Numbered from the stretch's first letter, positions 51,463-60,778 are shown. The stretch: 64,000 nt of DNA from Bacteroidota bacterium (GCA_023386045.1 JAEWKK010000018.1:62001-126000); one strand, 5' to 3'. Program-made: numbers and translations. The notes: a model not told the origin generated them from the letters alone.

Positions 51463-52755
51463 TCAGAATCGCAACTGCATTCTCAGAGTAAAAACATTGT
51501 CATCCAGGTCATCAGTATACCCTGCCAATGAAGTTTTTTCATTTTTTACCATGGCATAATAAGCCAGCAGCTTCAGGTTATTATTAAAATAATGCGTGAG
51601 GCCCAAACCCAGGGTTTTGAACTTTATGTCGCCTTCGGCAAGATTGGTTGTGCCGATTTGTTTTGCACTGGCTTTTGTATTGGGATCAAACCAGTCATAT
51701 TTTGCCACCAGTTCCCAATGTTCATTGATGATGTTTTGCAGGAAGTAAATAAATACCCCATCAAACTCACGAATATAAGTTGGGCCAGTAGGCAAGGTAC
51801 CCGGGTTGGAAGTGGTAGTTGCGGTGCCGGGTTGTTTTCCTCTCCAGTATTCTGCACGGGCTTCTGTTTTACCCCAGGCATGTTTGTACTGGATCTGAAC
51901 ATCTGCACCATGATAAATTCGCGGCGCCTTTCTTCCAATATTGTTTAAACTGGAATCAATCATAAATTCATCGCCAGAGCCATTCATTTCATAACGGTAC
52001 TTCGTAGGCTCATACCATCCTCCATTTAAATAAGAAAGACCACCACTGATGAAAATATTTTTTGTGATGGATACTGGTTTTAAGGTAAGTCGGCTAATGA
52101 GATCTTTATAAGAATCAAATTCGGCAGGACCTGATTTGCCCTGTCCATTGAACAGCCCTATGTCAAATTTTATGGGAATCTTTTTGGCATTGGGTTTTTG
52201 CGATTCATAACTGATCATGCCTCCCAGGTCTCTTTCACTTGGCATCAGTATCTGTGACATCCGGCCCCGCTCTGGTGTTTCCCTGAAAGAGGAAGAGAGG
52301 TTGACCTCATAACCATAGGGTCTTGAAAAAAGACCCAGACTTAGCGAGAAATTATTTTTCTTGGGTTCAAAGATGCGCACGAACATATCCCGCACATTTA
52401 CATCTCTTTCTGTGGCTTCAAACTGAAAGGTGAACAGTGCCGCAGGAAAATCACCAGCCTTGCCCGCCATCTTGTAATCAAAGCGCATCCTTGCACGCCG
52501 CAGCATAAAACGATTGTTCGAATGCTCAGAGAAATTTCCGCCTTCATAAGAGGATATACCCTCTTTACCTGCCACCTGGTACTGTGGCTGGATATAACCT
52601 GTCACGTACAGATTTTCAAGCCTTTTGACCACTGGTCTTACCGTATCCCGGATAAAAACTGCAGAATCATAATCTGAAAGATAACGCTGGCTGAAGCCTG
52701 TAATACTGAAACATAATACAAGGAAAAGAAGAAACAGATAACGGTGTATGTTCAT
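51463..52755 (-). CDS. Phosphate-selective porin O/P family protein
   Basis: Outer-membrane beta-barrel of 430 residues with a signal peptide (LFLLFLVLCFSITGFSQ). It follows the OprP/OprO pattern: LENLYVTGYIQPQYQVAGKE, FMLRRARMRFDYKMAG, IFEPKKNNFSLSLGLFSRPY with ETPERGRMSQ, and LRMQLRF at the end. In Pseudomonas these trimeric porins take up phosphate or polyphosphate under phosphate starvation; the ligand may differ in Bacteroidota. It diverges from the PhoU-like gene, so both could share regulation; TTAA repeats lie between. Confidence 0.88.
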   Translation of the reverse strand: MNIHRYLFLLFLVLCFSITGFSQRYLSDYDSAVFIRDTVRPVVKRLENLYVTGYIQPQYQVAGKEGISSYEGGNFSEHSNNRFMLRRARMRFDYKMAGKAGDFPAALFTFQFEATERDVNVRDMFVRIFEPKKNNFSLSLGLFSRPYGYEVNLSSSFRETPERGRMSQILMPSERDLGGMISYESQKPNAKKIPIKFDIGLFNGQGKSGPAEFDSYKDLISRLTLKPVSITKNIFISGGLSYLNGGWYEPTKYRYEMNGSGDEFMIDSSLNNIGRKAPRIYHGADVQIQYKHAWGKTEARAEYWRGKQPGTATTTSNPGTLPTGPTYIREFDGVFIYFLQNIINEHWELVAKYDWFDPNTKASAKQIGTTNLAEGDIKFKTLGLGLTHYFNNNLKLLAYYAMVKNEKTSLAGYTDDLDDNVFTLRMQLRF

Positions 52756-52784
52756 TTGTCTTGATTTATCAGCCAGGTGGTTTG

Positions 52785-52830
52785 CAAAGCTGGCATCTTA
52801 ATGGATGCCCTATATTAAGTTATTATTAAT
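52785..52830. promoter_or_regulatory. Promoter region with TTAA repeats between porin and PhoU-like gene
   Basis: TTAA at 52798, 52815 and 52826; the last two are 11 bp apart. On the minus strand a -7-like CAGCTTTG lies at 52792-52785 for the porin, and on the plus strand TAACTTCG at 52866-52873 for the PhoU-like gene. The match is weaker than at 49115-49179. Confidence 0.35.
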
Positions 52831-52893
52831 TCTGCATGAAGGCAAAAGCCGGCAGGAATTGCTACTAACTTCGCACAACTTTAAATAGAACGT

Positions 52894-53535
52894 ATGAACA
52901 TTTTCGCCAAACTCCTTGCACCCAAGAACAAGATCTTTTATGAGCTTTTCGAAAAAAGCGCTGATAATGTGAAGCAAATGGGACATTTACTAACCCAGGT
53001 GATCGGGGAGCCGGATTTTGATAAAAGGCAGGGCATTATTTCGCAGATGGAAGATGTTGAACATGCCAATGACGAGCTGACCCATCTGCTGTTCACTGAA
53101 TTGGGTCGCAATTTCATTACACCATTTGACAGGGAAGACATTCATTACCTGGCTTCAGCCCTGGACGATATTGCGGATTATATTTTCGCCACTTCCAAAA
53201 AGATCAATTTTTACAGGGTAAACCCGAATGATATCGGGATGCAGAAATTATCCGAGATCATCCTGCAGAGCTGCAGCGAAGTACGCAAGGCTGTTGGTGA
53301 ACTCAGGAATATGAAAAACATGCGGCTCATAACCGAATCGCTGGTAAAGATCAACAGCCTGGAGAACGAAGCCGATGACATTTTTGATATGAGTATTGAA
53401 AGACTATTTGCAACAGAACCAGATGCCAAGGAAGTGATCAAAAAAAGAGAGATCTACCAGGTAATGGAAACTGCTACAGATAAATGTGAAGACGCGGCCA
53501 ATGTGATCGAATCTATCATTGTGAAATACGCATAG
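52894..53535 (+). CDS. PhoU-like protein (DUF47 family)
   Basis: 213 residues, all-helical, of the DUF47/PhoU-like type that partners PiT phosphate permeases. The sequence begins MNIFAKLLAPKNKIFYELFE, contains the conserved charged helix segments DVEHANDELTHLLFTEL and FITPFDREDIHYLASALDDI (each with the D-x3-D/E pattern that binds metal), and a helix EPDAKEVIKKREIYQVMETA. It probably controls the permease. The PiT gene follows after 49 bases, in the same operon. Confidence 0.93.
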   Translation: MNIFAKLLAPKNKIFYELFEKSADNVKQMGHLLTQVIGEPDFDKRQGIISQMEDVEHANDELTHLLFTELGRNFITPFDREDIHYLASALDDIADYIFATSKKINFYRVNPNDIGMQKLSEIILQSCSEVRKAVGELRNMKNMRLITESLVKINSLENEADDIFDMSIERLFATEPDAKEVIKKREIYQVMETATDKCEDAANVIESIIVKYA

Positions 53536-53584
53536 AAGTTTATTCAGTGGATTTATTTTCAAAAGAGCCATTTCAAATTAAAGT

Positions 53585-54799
53585 ATGCTGAGTCTTGTTA
53601 TCGTAGTAATTGCACTCGCCCTCATCTTCGATTATATCAACGGCTTTCATGATGCCGCCAATTCCATTGCAACAGTTGTTTCCACAAAAGTGCTTACTCC
53701 TTTCCAGGCAGTGCTCTGGGCTGCAGTATTCAACTTCGCCGCCTTTTTTATATTCAAAGACCATGGAGTAGCCAATACAGTAGCTAAAACTGTAAAGCCG
53801 GAAGTTGTATCCGGACAAATAGGTTTGGTAGTGGTTTTATCGGGATTGGTCGCAGCCATTGCATGGAATTTATTGACCTGGTGGTTTGGCATTCCTTCTT
53901 CATCTTCCCATACCCTGATCGGTGGTTTTGCAGGTGCCGGTATTGCCTTTGGTGGCCTTGAGGCCATTAACAGCGATCCCATTATAAAAACAGCAATTTT
54001 CATTATTGTAGCACCTCTTGTTGGTATGCTGATGGCCTTTATTATTTCATTGTGGTTCCTGCTTTCTTTTCGAAAAGATTACCTGCCAAGGATCGTTTCC
54101 ATAGGAATGATCGGACTTGTAGTCTTTTTATTGTATAGCAATATGACTTTAGACAGAGAGGTACTGGCCAAAGGAACACATTACGAATCTTATTTTACAC
54201 AGGTGATTTTTTATTCCAAGAATTTTAAATGGATCCTTCTTGGATTTATCCTGCTCATCTTTGCTGTGTTTACTTTCTGGCTCAATACACTCAATGCCCA
54301 TAAATCAAATATCTGGTTCAAAAGACTGCAACTGATTTCTTCTGCCGCGTTCAGCATAGGACATGGAGGGAATGATGCGCAAAAAGTTATGGGTATCATT
54401 ACTGCTGCACTGATTGCCAATGGATCGATTTCAGATTTCAGCCAGATGCCTTACTGGGTACCTCTTGCGTGTTATGCCGCTATTGGTCTGGGTACCATGA
54501 GTGGTGGATGGAAGATCGTGAAAACCATGGGTACGAGGATCACCAAGGTCACGCCTTTTGAAGGAGTGGCAGCTGAAACTGCTGGTGCTATTACGCTTTT
54601 TGTAACTGAAGCCATGAAGATTCCTGTGAGTACCACGCATACCATTACAGGAGCTATCATGGGTGTAGGTGCTACAAAACGTCTTTCTGCTGTACGCTGG
54701 GGAGTTACTATTAATCTTCTCTGGGCATGGATCCTGACTATTCCCATCAGCGCACTGCTGGCTGCGGGAATTTTCTCGATTGCCAAGCTATTCCTATAA
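53585..54799 (+). CDS. Low-affinity inorganic phosphate transporter, PiT family
   Basis: Inner-membrane phosphate permease, 404 residues with about ten helices. Two inverted copies of the PiT signature are present: FDYINGFHDAANSIATVVST near the start, and SIGHGGNDAQKVMGII in the second half. A soluble loop around residues 180-210 separates the domains. It uses a proton or cation gradient to bring in metal-phosphate or phosphate. With the PhoU-like protein 49 bases upstream it makes the standard Bacteroidota PiT operon. Confidence 0.95.
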   Translation: MLSLVIVVIALALIFDYINGFHDAANSIATVVSTKVLTPFQAVLWAAVFNFAAFFIFKDHGVANTVAKTVKPEVVSGQIGLVVVLSGLVAAIAWNLLTWWFGIPSSSSHTLIGGFAGAGIAFGGLEAINSDPIIKTAIFIIVAPLVGMLMAFIISLWFLLSFRKDYLPRIVSIGMIGLVVFLLYSNMTLDREVLAKGTHYESYFTQVIFYSKNFKWILLGFILLIFAVFTFWLNTLNAHKSNIWFKRLQLISSAAFSIGHGGNDAQKVMGIITAALIANGSISDFSQMPYWVPLACYAAIGLGTMSGGWKIVKTMGTRITKVTPFEGVAAETAGAITLFVTEAMKIPVSTTHTITGAIMGVGATKRLSAVRWGVTINLLWAWILTIPISALLAAGIFSIAKLFL

Positions 54800-54834
54800 T
54801 TTTATTTACGAGTTTTGCCGCCTAAAACAGTTGC

Positions 54835-55890
54835 ATGGCAAAAATCCTGGTTACGGGCGGTTGTGGTTATATTGGTTCACACACATTGGTCGATCTAATT
54901 GAGAATGGTTATGAAGTGATCAGCGTGGACAACAACTCGCGTTCTCATGCTTCTGTATTAAAAGGAGTTGAAAAAATTACAGGCAAATCTGTCAAAAATT
55001 ACAAAGTAGACCTCTGCAATTTTGATGACACTTTCGCCATCTTCCAGGAAAACGAAGACATCAGTGGTATTATACATTTTGCGGCTTTTAAGGCCGTAGG
55101 CGAATCCGTTGAAAAACCCCTGATGTATTTTGAAAACAATCTCTATTCACTGATCAACCTCCTGAAATGCGTCCAGGAATTTAATACTCCCTGGTTTGTA
55201 TTTTCTTCTTCCTGCACGGTTTATGGCAATGCTGATGAAACCGTGGTTACTGAAGAAACGCCACCCAAGCCAGCGGCTTCACCATATGGATATACCAAAC
55301 AAATGGGTGAACAGATCCTGGGTGAGTTCAGAAAAGCTACTGATACGCAGGTGGTGCTGCTTCGATATTTTAACCCCGTAGGTGCCCATCCTTCTATTCT
55401 TATCGGCGAAATGCCTTTGGGAAAACCACAAAACCTGGTGCCTGCCATTACCCAGACTGCAATTGGAAAGCTTCCCAAAATGACCGTTTTTGGTAATGAT
55501 TATCCAACAAGGGACGGAAGTAATATCAGGGATTATGTGCATGTTTCAGATATAGCGCATGCACACACCCTGGCCATTCAATACCTGGAAAATGGAAAGA
55601 ACAGTTCCAATTGCGAGATCTTCAACCTGGGAACTGGTAACGGTGTAACTGTTCTGGAAGCCATTAAGTCATTCGAAAAAGTGAGCGGTGTAAAACTTAA
55701 TTACGAAATAGGTCCACGCAGACCTGGTGATGTGGTGGCTATTTATGCCAACAACGACAAGGCTAAGAACATTCTGGGCTGGCAACCTCAATATTCCCTG
55801 GACCAGATGATGGATACCGCATGGAAATGGGAACTCAGACTCAAGGAAGATGAAAAATTATTTTCTTCTTTCCAAAGTGAATTGAATTGA
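54835..55890 (+). CDS. galE: UDP-glucose 4-epimerase
   Basis: Cytoplasmic NAD-dependent epimerase linking UDP-glucose and UDP-galactose, 351 residues. Rossmann motif TGGCGYIGSH (7-16), catalytic Tyr151 and Lys155 in SPYGYTKQMGE, the serine region FSSSCTVYG (123-131), and the typical RYFNPVGAHPS and RRPGDVVAIYANNDKA motifs. It begins 36 bases after the PiT gene and is followed by transketolase. It serves sugar-nucleotide supply for envelope polysaccharides. Confidence 0.95.
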   Translation: MAKILVTGGCGYIGSHTLVDLIENGYEVISVDNNSRSHASVLKGVEKITGKSVKNYKVDLCNFDDTFAIFQENEDISGIIHFAAFKAVGESVEKPLMYFENNLYSLINLLKCVQEFNTPWFVFSSSCTVYGNADETVVTEETPPKPAASPYGYTKQMGEQILGEFRKATDTQVVLLRYFNPVGAHPSILIGEMPLGKPQNLVPAITQTAIGKLPKMTVFGNDYPTRDGSNIRDYVHVSDIAHAHTLAIQYLENGKNSSNCEIFNLGTGNGVTVLEAIKSFEKVSGVKLNYEIGPRRPGDVVAIYANNDKAKNILGWQPQYSLDQMMDTAWKWELRLKEDEKLFSSFQSELN

Positions 55891-55918
55891 AGTTTTACAA
55901 CCTGTTCCTTTACATTTG
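55887..55918 (+). promoter_or_regulatory. Promoter of the transketolase gene
   Basis: TACATTTG (55911-55918) matches TAnnTTTG exactly; TTG at 55887-55889 lies 21 bases upstream. The transketolase start codon follows 16 bases later. It overlaps the galE stop region, so the gene can be transcribed independently. Confidence 0.7.
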
Positions 55919-55933
55919 CCCCGCAAATAATCA

Positions 55934-56899
55934 ATGATGCTCAAAGAAATTCAACCTACAGGAAAAAAAGATACCCGCAGTGGATTTGGTGATGGAATTG
56001 TTGAAGTGGCAAGAAAAAACAAAGACATCGTAGCACTTACTGCTGATCTTGCAGGATCTCTGAAACTGCAGCAGTTCATGAAGGAGTTTCCTGAAAGGTT
56101 CATCCAGGTTGGAATTGCCGAAGCCAATATGATGGGCATTGCTGCAGGACTCACAATTGGAGGAAAAATTCCATATACAACAACTTTCGCCAACTTTTCT
56201 ACGGGTCGTGTTTACGACCAGATACGCCAGAGCATTGCCTATAGCGGTAAGAATGTAAAGATCTGCGCATCTCATGCAGGCCTGACTCTTGGTGAGGATG
56301 GTGCAACACACCAGATACTTGAAGATATTGGCCTTATGAAAATGTTGCCGCATATGACTGTGATCGTGCCCTGCGATTATAACCAGACAAAAGCTGCAAC
56401 TATAGCCATAGCCGAACATCATGGTCCGGTTTACCTTCGTTTTGGCCGTCCAAGCTGGCCCATCTTCACAAAAAATGATGAACCCTTTGTTATTGGCAAG
56501 GCCCAGCAATTTTCCGAAGGCACTGATGTTAGCATTTTCGCCTGTGGACACCTGGTTTGGAATGCTATTCAGGCCGGTGTAGCCCTTGAGGAAAAAGGCT
56601 ACAGCGTGGAAGTGATCAATTTACACACCATCAAGCCCCTTGATGAAGAAGCAATTTTGAAATCAATCAGGAAAACAAAATGTGCGGTTACCTGCGAAGA
56701 ACATAATATTTATGGTGGCATGGGTGATGCAGTTGCACAGGTAGCTGCCAAAAACTTCCCGGTTCCATTTGAATATGTTGGAACAAAAGATACTTTCGGC
56801 GAGAGTGGTACACCAGATCAACTCCTGAAAAAATATGGACTTGATGTACCTGATATCATCGCTGCTACAGAGAAAGTTATGGCCAGGAAAAATGGCTGA
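55934..56899 (+). CDS. Transketolase, C-terminal subunit
   Basis: 321 residues. It corresponds to the pyrimidine-binding and C-terminal domains of transketolase: TRSGFGDGIVEVARKNKDIV, GIAEANMMGIAAGLTIGGKI, ASHAGLTLGEDGATHQILED, and YLRFGRPSWPIF. Many bacteria encode transketolase as two chains; the N-terminal thiamine-diphosphate-binding chain usually lies directly upstream, but here the upstream gene is galE. It must therefore be encoded elsewhere. The enzyme moves two-carbon units in the pentose phosphate pathway. Confidence 0.9.
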   Translation: MMLKEIQPTGKKDTRSGFGDGIVEVARKNKDIVALTADLAGSLKLQQFMKEFPERFIQVGIAEANMMGIAAGLTIGGKIPYTTTFANFSTGRVYDQIRQSIAYSGKNVKICASHAGLTLGEDGATHQILEDIGLMKMLPHMTVIVPCDYNQTKAATIAIAEHHGPVYLRFGRPSWPIFTKNDEPFVIGKAQQFSEGTDVSIFACGHLVWNAIQAGVALEEKGYSVEVINLHTIKPLDEEAILKSIRKTKCAVTCEEHNIYGGMGDAVAQVAAKNFPVPFEYVGTKDTFGESGTPDQLLKKYGLDVPDIIAATEKVMARKNG

Positions 56900-57041
56900 T
56901 CTTTCTGATTTCATTTGACTTCATTGCTGAATTTGCTAAAGCTTAAGATTCAAATTTTTAATTTGAACAGCTCGATTATTAACCAATTTTGGCATAGTTG
57001 TTTCAAGTTTCTATCCATTGTTAAACGTAAAATGCTTTTTT

Positions 57042-57266
57042 ATGAAAGATAGAAATTTGGGTAATCAAAATCAGAATCAACAACAGGAAAGCAATGTTCG
57101 TAATACACCCGATCGTGGTTATGAACAAACTGGTTCTCAGCAACAGCAGCAACAACGTGGAAACAGTGAGCCTGGATTAGGCCGCATTAGTGAAGAAGGA
57201 TTGGGTGAACAATCAGAAAGCGGCAACCTTGAAAGAGGAAGAGGACGCAGTTCAGAATCTATTTAA
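57042..57266 (+). CDS. Small Gln/Gly/Glu-rich disordered protein
   Basis: 74 residues from the ATG at 57042 (MKDRNLGNQNQNQQQESN); an ATG eight codons earlier is possible. The whole chain is low complexity, first Asn/Gln-rich with a run of six Gln, then Gly/Glu/Arg-rich (ISEEGLGEQSESGNLERGRG). It has no ordered domain. Similar small hydrophilic proteins are common in Chitinophagaceae and recall stress-related hydrophilins. It has its own strong terminator. Confidence 0.65.
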   Translation: MKDRNLGNQNQNQQQESNVRNTPDRGYEQTGSQQQQQQRGNSEPGLGRISEEGLGEQSESGNLERGRGRSSESI

Positions 57267-57286
57267 ATCAATTGAGTTTGAATAGC

Positions 57287-57307
57287 AACCCCGCTTTATG
57301 CGGGGTT
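57287..57307 (+). terminator. Intrinsic terminator
   Basis: Stem AACCCCGC (57287-57294) with GCGGGGTT (57300-57307), then TTTTTATAG. The 205 bases from here to the next gene at 57513 contain nothing I can identify. Confidence 0.9.
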
Positions 57308-57512
57308 TTTTATAGAATGGAAATCAAACCGGAACAATCTTTGCTTTTGCAGCCCTGAATTAGAATAAAACCTGTACGGTAATAAAATGAAGCATACTGA
57401 CTCTTATTCTGGATAACCTTTGATTGGAATTGTTTTTTGCTGAACTAAACCTTTTTGAAGCAAGCTTGTCTTAGGCCTGACTTAAAAGAAGGGTTCGTTT
57501 AAAAAATCGCGT

Positions 57513-57728
57513 ATGAAAACAAATTTTTCAAACCTCGATTACTCCATCCTGGAGCGTTTATACCAAACCAAATCCAGGGAACTCGAAAAAGCATTGTTAT
57601 CAGGTTCAGCCTGGGACGAAGTAAAGATCCAGAGAAAACAGTTAAGCGAAATATCCATAGCCATGCACCAAAAGCTTCAGCACCTCAACTCTTCTCCTGC
57701 TGATTTTCCAACAAGACATGGAAAATGA
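57513..57728 (+). CDS. Small helical hypothetical protein
   Basis: 71 residues, soluble, mostly helical (LDYSILERLYQTKSRELEKA, then VKIQRKQLSEISIAMHQKLQ). The pattern of alternating Leu, Lys, Glu and Arg suggests a helical hairpin. Small proteins with this look are frequent in Bacteroidota and are not assigned a function. It ends 8 bases from the convergent kinase stop. Confidence 0.55.
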   Translation: MKTNFSNLDYSILERLYQTKSRELEKALLSGSAWDEVKIQRKQLSEISIAMHQKLQHLNSSPADFPTRHGK

Positions 57729-57736
57729 AAACAATT

Positions 57737-60304
57737 TTATTTTTTGCGCACAGGTAAGATCAGATGAAAATCAGCTCCTTCATTTTCCCTGCTCACAGCG
57801 TAAATGATTCCATTATGATTGTCTACAATTTTTTTGCATAAGGCAAGGCCAATCCCAGTACCATCAAATTGCTCTCTTGCATGAAGTCTTTGAAACATGA
57901 TAAATATCTGGTCGGCAAATTGCTGGTTGAATCCTATTCCATTGTCCTGCACAATGATCTCATAGTAATGCTCGTTTTGATTTAACTCTTCATGCTCATT
58001 CACCTCACCAGGTGTAAGCTGCCTGCAACTTACAGCAATCGAAGGAGGCAGTCCATCTTTCGCAAATTTTAAGGCATTCCCTATGAGGTTGTAAAACAAC
58101 TGGTTCATTTGAACTGGTATTGCCTCTAATGTTGGAAGTTGATCTACTGTTATGATCGCATTTTTCTGCTGGATCATCATGTCAAAATCTTCAACTACAT
58201 TATTAAGTACCTGGTTAAGGTCAATCTCTACAAACCTTTTTTCTCCCGCATCTGCTCTTGAAAAATCAAGAAGGTCCTTGATCAGGTTGGTCATTCGCTG
58301 TGAAGCCTGGGTAATTTTTGCAAGAAAATTATTTGCTGTTTCATCCAGCTGGCCATCAGATTTTTTTCGAAGTAGATCCGAGAACATATTGATCTTACGC
58401 AGAGGCTCCTGCAAGTCGTGGCTGGCGATGTAAACAAACTGCTTCAGGTTTTCATTCACAGAATTCAATTCGTTATTAGCTTGTTTTAATTCATAAGTTC
58501 TTTTTTCTACTTCTTTAGCCAGTTCTTTTTCTGTCTGTCTTTGCAAAGTAATATCACGACAAACACCATTGAGTAATGACTTTCCGCTGTTTTCATCTTT
58601 TGTAAACTGTCCTTTTGCATGAATCACCCTTTCCCTTTTTGATTGTGGATGGATAACGCGGTATTCAGCTTCATAAATTCCGTGGGTATCTATCGCATTC
58701 TGAATGGCTTTTGCCATCAGTTCCTGGTCATCAGGATGAATACGGCTTATGATTTCATCAAGGGTTACAACTGGCCCGGTTAAACCAAACCAATGAATAA
58801 TATTTTCGGAGCTGCTGGTGTGATGTTCTTCAAGGTCCATACTCCATGTTCCCAATTCCGCGATATCAATTGCAGAACGAAGAATTTCTTCTGCTTCAGC
58901 CAGTCTTTGTTTGGCAATAACCAGGTCAGTGATTTCTGCTGCAGTATTCATTACACCATAAATCTCCCCATCTTCATTCCTGATGGCCTTATAAGTAAAA
59001 TTCCAGAAGGTGGGTGTTATTTTTCCATCCCTGAGAAGGCCAACTCTTTCCTCCTTGGCTTCATAAGTTTCTCCTGTTGTATATACATCATCAAGTAACT
59101 GGAAGAATGGTTGTCCTTCCAATTCTGGCAGTGCTTCCCGAAAGGTCTTGCCTACCACCGAACGATCTTTCTCCCAGGCTTTTAATATGGCATCATTAGC
59201 TGTTTGGATCCGCATTTCCCTTCCAATATAAATACCAATTGGTGTTGGCGCATTCATTACATAGCTGCGGAACATCTCCTCGCTTTTTTCAGCCCGAAGT
59301 TTTGCCTTAACCAGGTCTGTAACATCCACAGCATGAACAAAAATTCCTTCAGGAGTATTTTGATCATCAAGAATGGCCTGGTAAACAAAATTGAAATAAA
59401 TATCTTCCAGCCCTTTTTCATTTTTATTGATCCTGACTTTGATCTCATTTCCAACGAAGGGCTCACCTGTTTTGTACACATTGTCGAGCAATTCAAAAAG
59501 TCCCTGGCCTTTTACTTCTGGTAGGGCTTCACGTACAGGCTTTCCTAAAATTTCCCTTTGAACACCTATTGCTTCCATGTATTTCATGTTAGCCAGTTCA
59601 AATACATGTTCTGGCCCCTGAAGAACTGCAACCATGGCGGGTGACTGCATCAATAACTTGTAAAATCTTTGTCTTTCTTCCTTAACTTTTTCGCTTGATC
59701 TCCTTTCCCTGCCAAATAGTTCTTCTTTTTCATCTTCAGATCTTTTCCATTCAATTGCCAGCCTCACGGTGCTGCTGATCAGTCGCAATACCTGCATGTC
59801 ATAAGAAGAAGGTGATTTAGGCTTACGGTAATACATGGCAAAAGTTCCCAGCACCTGGTTGTTACGACCCAGTAGGGGAATTGACCAACAGGCTCTGAGA
59901 CCATGAGAGAGCGCCAGGTCTTTATAATCTTTCCATAAAGGATCCGAAGCAATGTCCTCAACAATCACCGGCTTGCCGGTAAAGGCTGCTGTACCGCAAG
60001 ATCCAACTCCATATCCAATGGATACTCCGTGGATGGCCTTATTATAGGCTTCAGGAAGAGAAGGAGCAGAACCGTGTAATAATTTATTATTGGCATTATC
60101 CACCAATAAAATTGAAGCCATTAATTCATCCCTGCTTTCTTTTTCCGCCCATAATACGATTGCCTTAAAGATCTCGGGCAACTCTTTTCCGCCAGAAATC
60201 ATCTCCAGGATCAAACCCTGTTCGGCAATGAGTACTTCTATATGGTGATTATTGCCAGGCAGGGAAGGATCCACTGCCTGAATGGCTTCAGGTGAAAGGT
60301 CCAT
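57737..60304 (-). CDS. Soluble GAF-PAS-PAS-PAS histidine kinase
   Basis: 855 residues from the ATG at 60304 (MDLSPEAIQAVDPSLPGNNH); a longer frame adds 31 residues that would overlap the divergent response regulator. No membrane segment is seen in the core. Domains in order: GAF (about 35-180, VSIGYGVGSCGTAAFTGKPV), PAS at about 220-335, PAS at about 340-465, PAS at about 475-590, then the HisKA domain with phosphoacceptor His in YIASHDLQEPLRKI and an HATPase with NALKFAKDG, DNGIGFN and GTGIGLALC. It probably senses a soluble cue; partner is the receiver encoded next. Confidence 0.93.
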   Translation of the reverse strand: MDLSPEAIQAVDPSLPGNNHHIEVLIAEQGLILEMISGGKELPEIFKAIVLWAEKESRDELMASILLVDNANNKLLHGSAPSLPEAYNKAIHGVSIGYGVGSCGTAAFTGKPVIVEDIASDPLWKDYKDLALSHGLRACWSIPLLGRNNQVLGTFAMYYRKPKSPSSYDMQVLRLISSTVRLAIEWKRSEDEKEELFGRERRSSEKVKEERQRFYKLLMQSPAMVAVLQGPEHVFELANMKYMEAIGVQREILGKPVREALPEVKGQGLFELLDNVYKTGEPFVGNEIKVRINKNEKGLEDIYFNFVYQAILDDQNTPEGIFVHAVDVTDLVKAKLRAEKSEEMFRSYVMNAPTPIGIYIGREMRIQTANDAILKAWEKDRSVVGKTFREALPELEGQPFFQLLDDVYTTGETYEAKEERVGLLRDGKITPTFWNFTYKAIRNEDGEIYGVMNTAAEITDLVIAKQRLAEAEEILRSAIDIAELGTWSMDLEEHHTSSSENIIHWFGLTGPVVTLDEIISRIHPDDQELMAKAIQNAIDTHGIYEAEYRVIHPQSKRERVIHAKGQFTKDENSGKSLLNGVCRDITLQRQTEKELAKEVEKRTYELKQANNELNSVNENLKQFVYIASHDLQEPLRKINMFSDLLRKKSDGQLDETANNFLAKITQASQRMTNLIKDLLDFSRADAGEKRFVEIDLNQVLNNVVEDFDMMIQQKNAIITVDQLPTLEAIPVQMNQLFYNLIGNALKFAKDGLPPSIAVSCRQLTPGEVNEHEELNQNEHYYEIIVQDNGIGFNQQFADQIFIMFQRLHAREQFDGTGIGLALCKKIVDNHNGIIYAVSRENEGADFHLILPVRKK

Positions 60305-60385
60305 GATGATTAATAATAAGGGCGAAATAGATAAAGTTAACCAAAATCGAAACCTATTTAATAGCCTTATGATATTTTTGGGAAG

Positions 60386-60778
60386 ATGACAGTCCAAACC
60401 ATTTTTTTAATTGACGACGATCAGGATGATCAGTTTGTGTTTAAGGACGCCCTGCGCACAGTTGATGCGAAAATCATCATAGAAACAGCCATTGATGGCA
60501 TTGACGCTCTGGAAAAACTTTCTACTTCACAAAAATTGCCGGATTTGATTTTTGTGGATCTCAATATGCCCAGAATGAATGGCAAAAAGTTTCTTAAAGA
60601 AGCAAAGTCCAGGAAACAACTGAAAGAGATTCCGGTTTTCATTTACTCAACTTCATCAAGCCCTGAAGACCGCAGGGAGACAAGTGAATTGGGCGCCCAC
60701 TCTTTTATAGTAAAGCCCAATAACTACGATGAATTATGTTCAATACTTTCAACTGTAATTGAAGGGACTAGTGAATAA
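60386..60778 (+). CDS. Single-domain response regulator (Rcp/CheY-like)
   Basis: 130 residues, receiver only. Acidic residues in FLIDDDQDDQ, phosphoacceptor Asp in FVDLNMPRMNG, and Thr/Ser plus Lys (YSTSSSPEDRRET, VKPNNYDELC) complete the active site. With no output domain, it likely works by protein contact or phosphorelay. It diverges from the GAF/PAS kinase across 81 bases, an arrangement often seen for phytochrome-like kinase and Rcp1-type regulator pairs. Confidence 0.93.
   Translation: MTVQTIFLIDDDQDDQFVFKDALRTVDAKIIIETAIDGIDALEKLSTSQKLPDLIFVDLNMPRMNGKKFLKEAKSRKQLKEIPVFIYSTSSSPEDRRETSELGAHSFIVKPNNYDELCSILSTVIEGTSE

Noticed and set aside
60305..60385. TTAA repeats between kinase and receiver as a Pho-type box
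   Set aside because: TTAA cores occur at 60310, 60337 and 60358, spaced 27 and 21, not at 11-bp steps.
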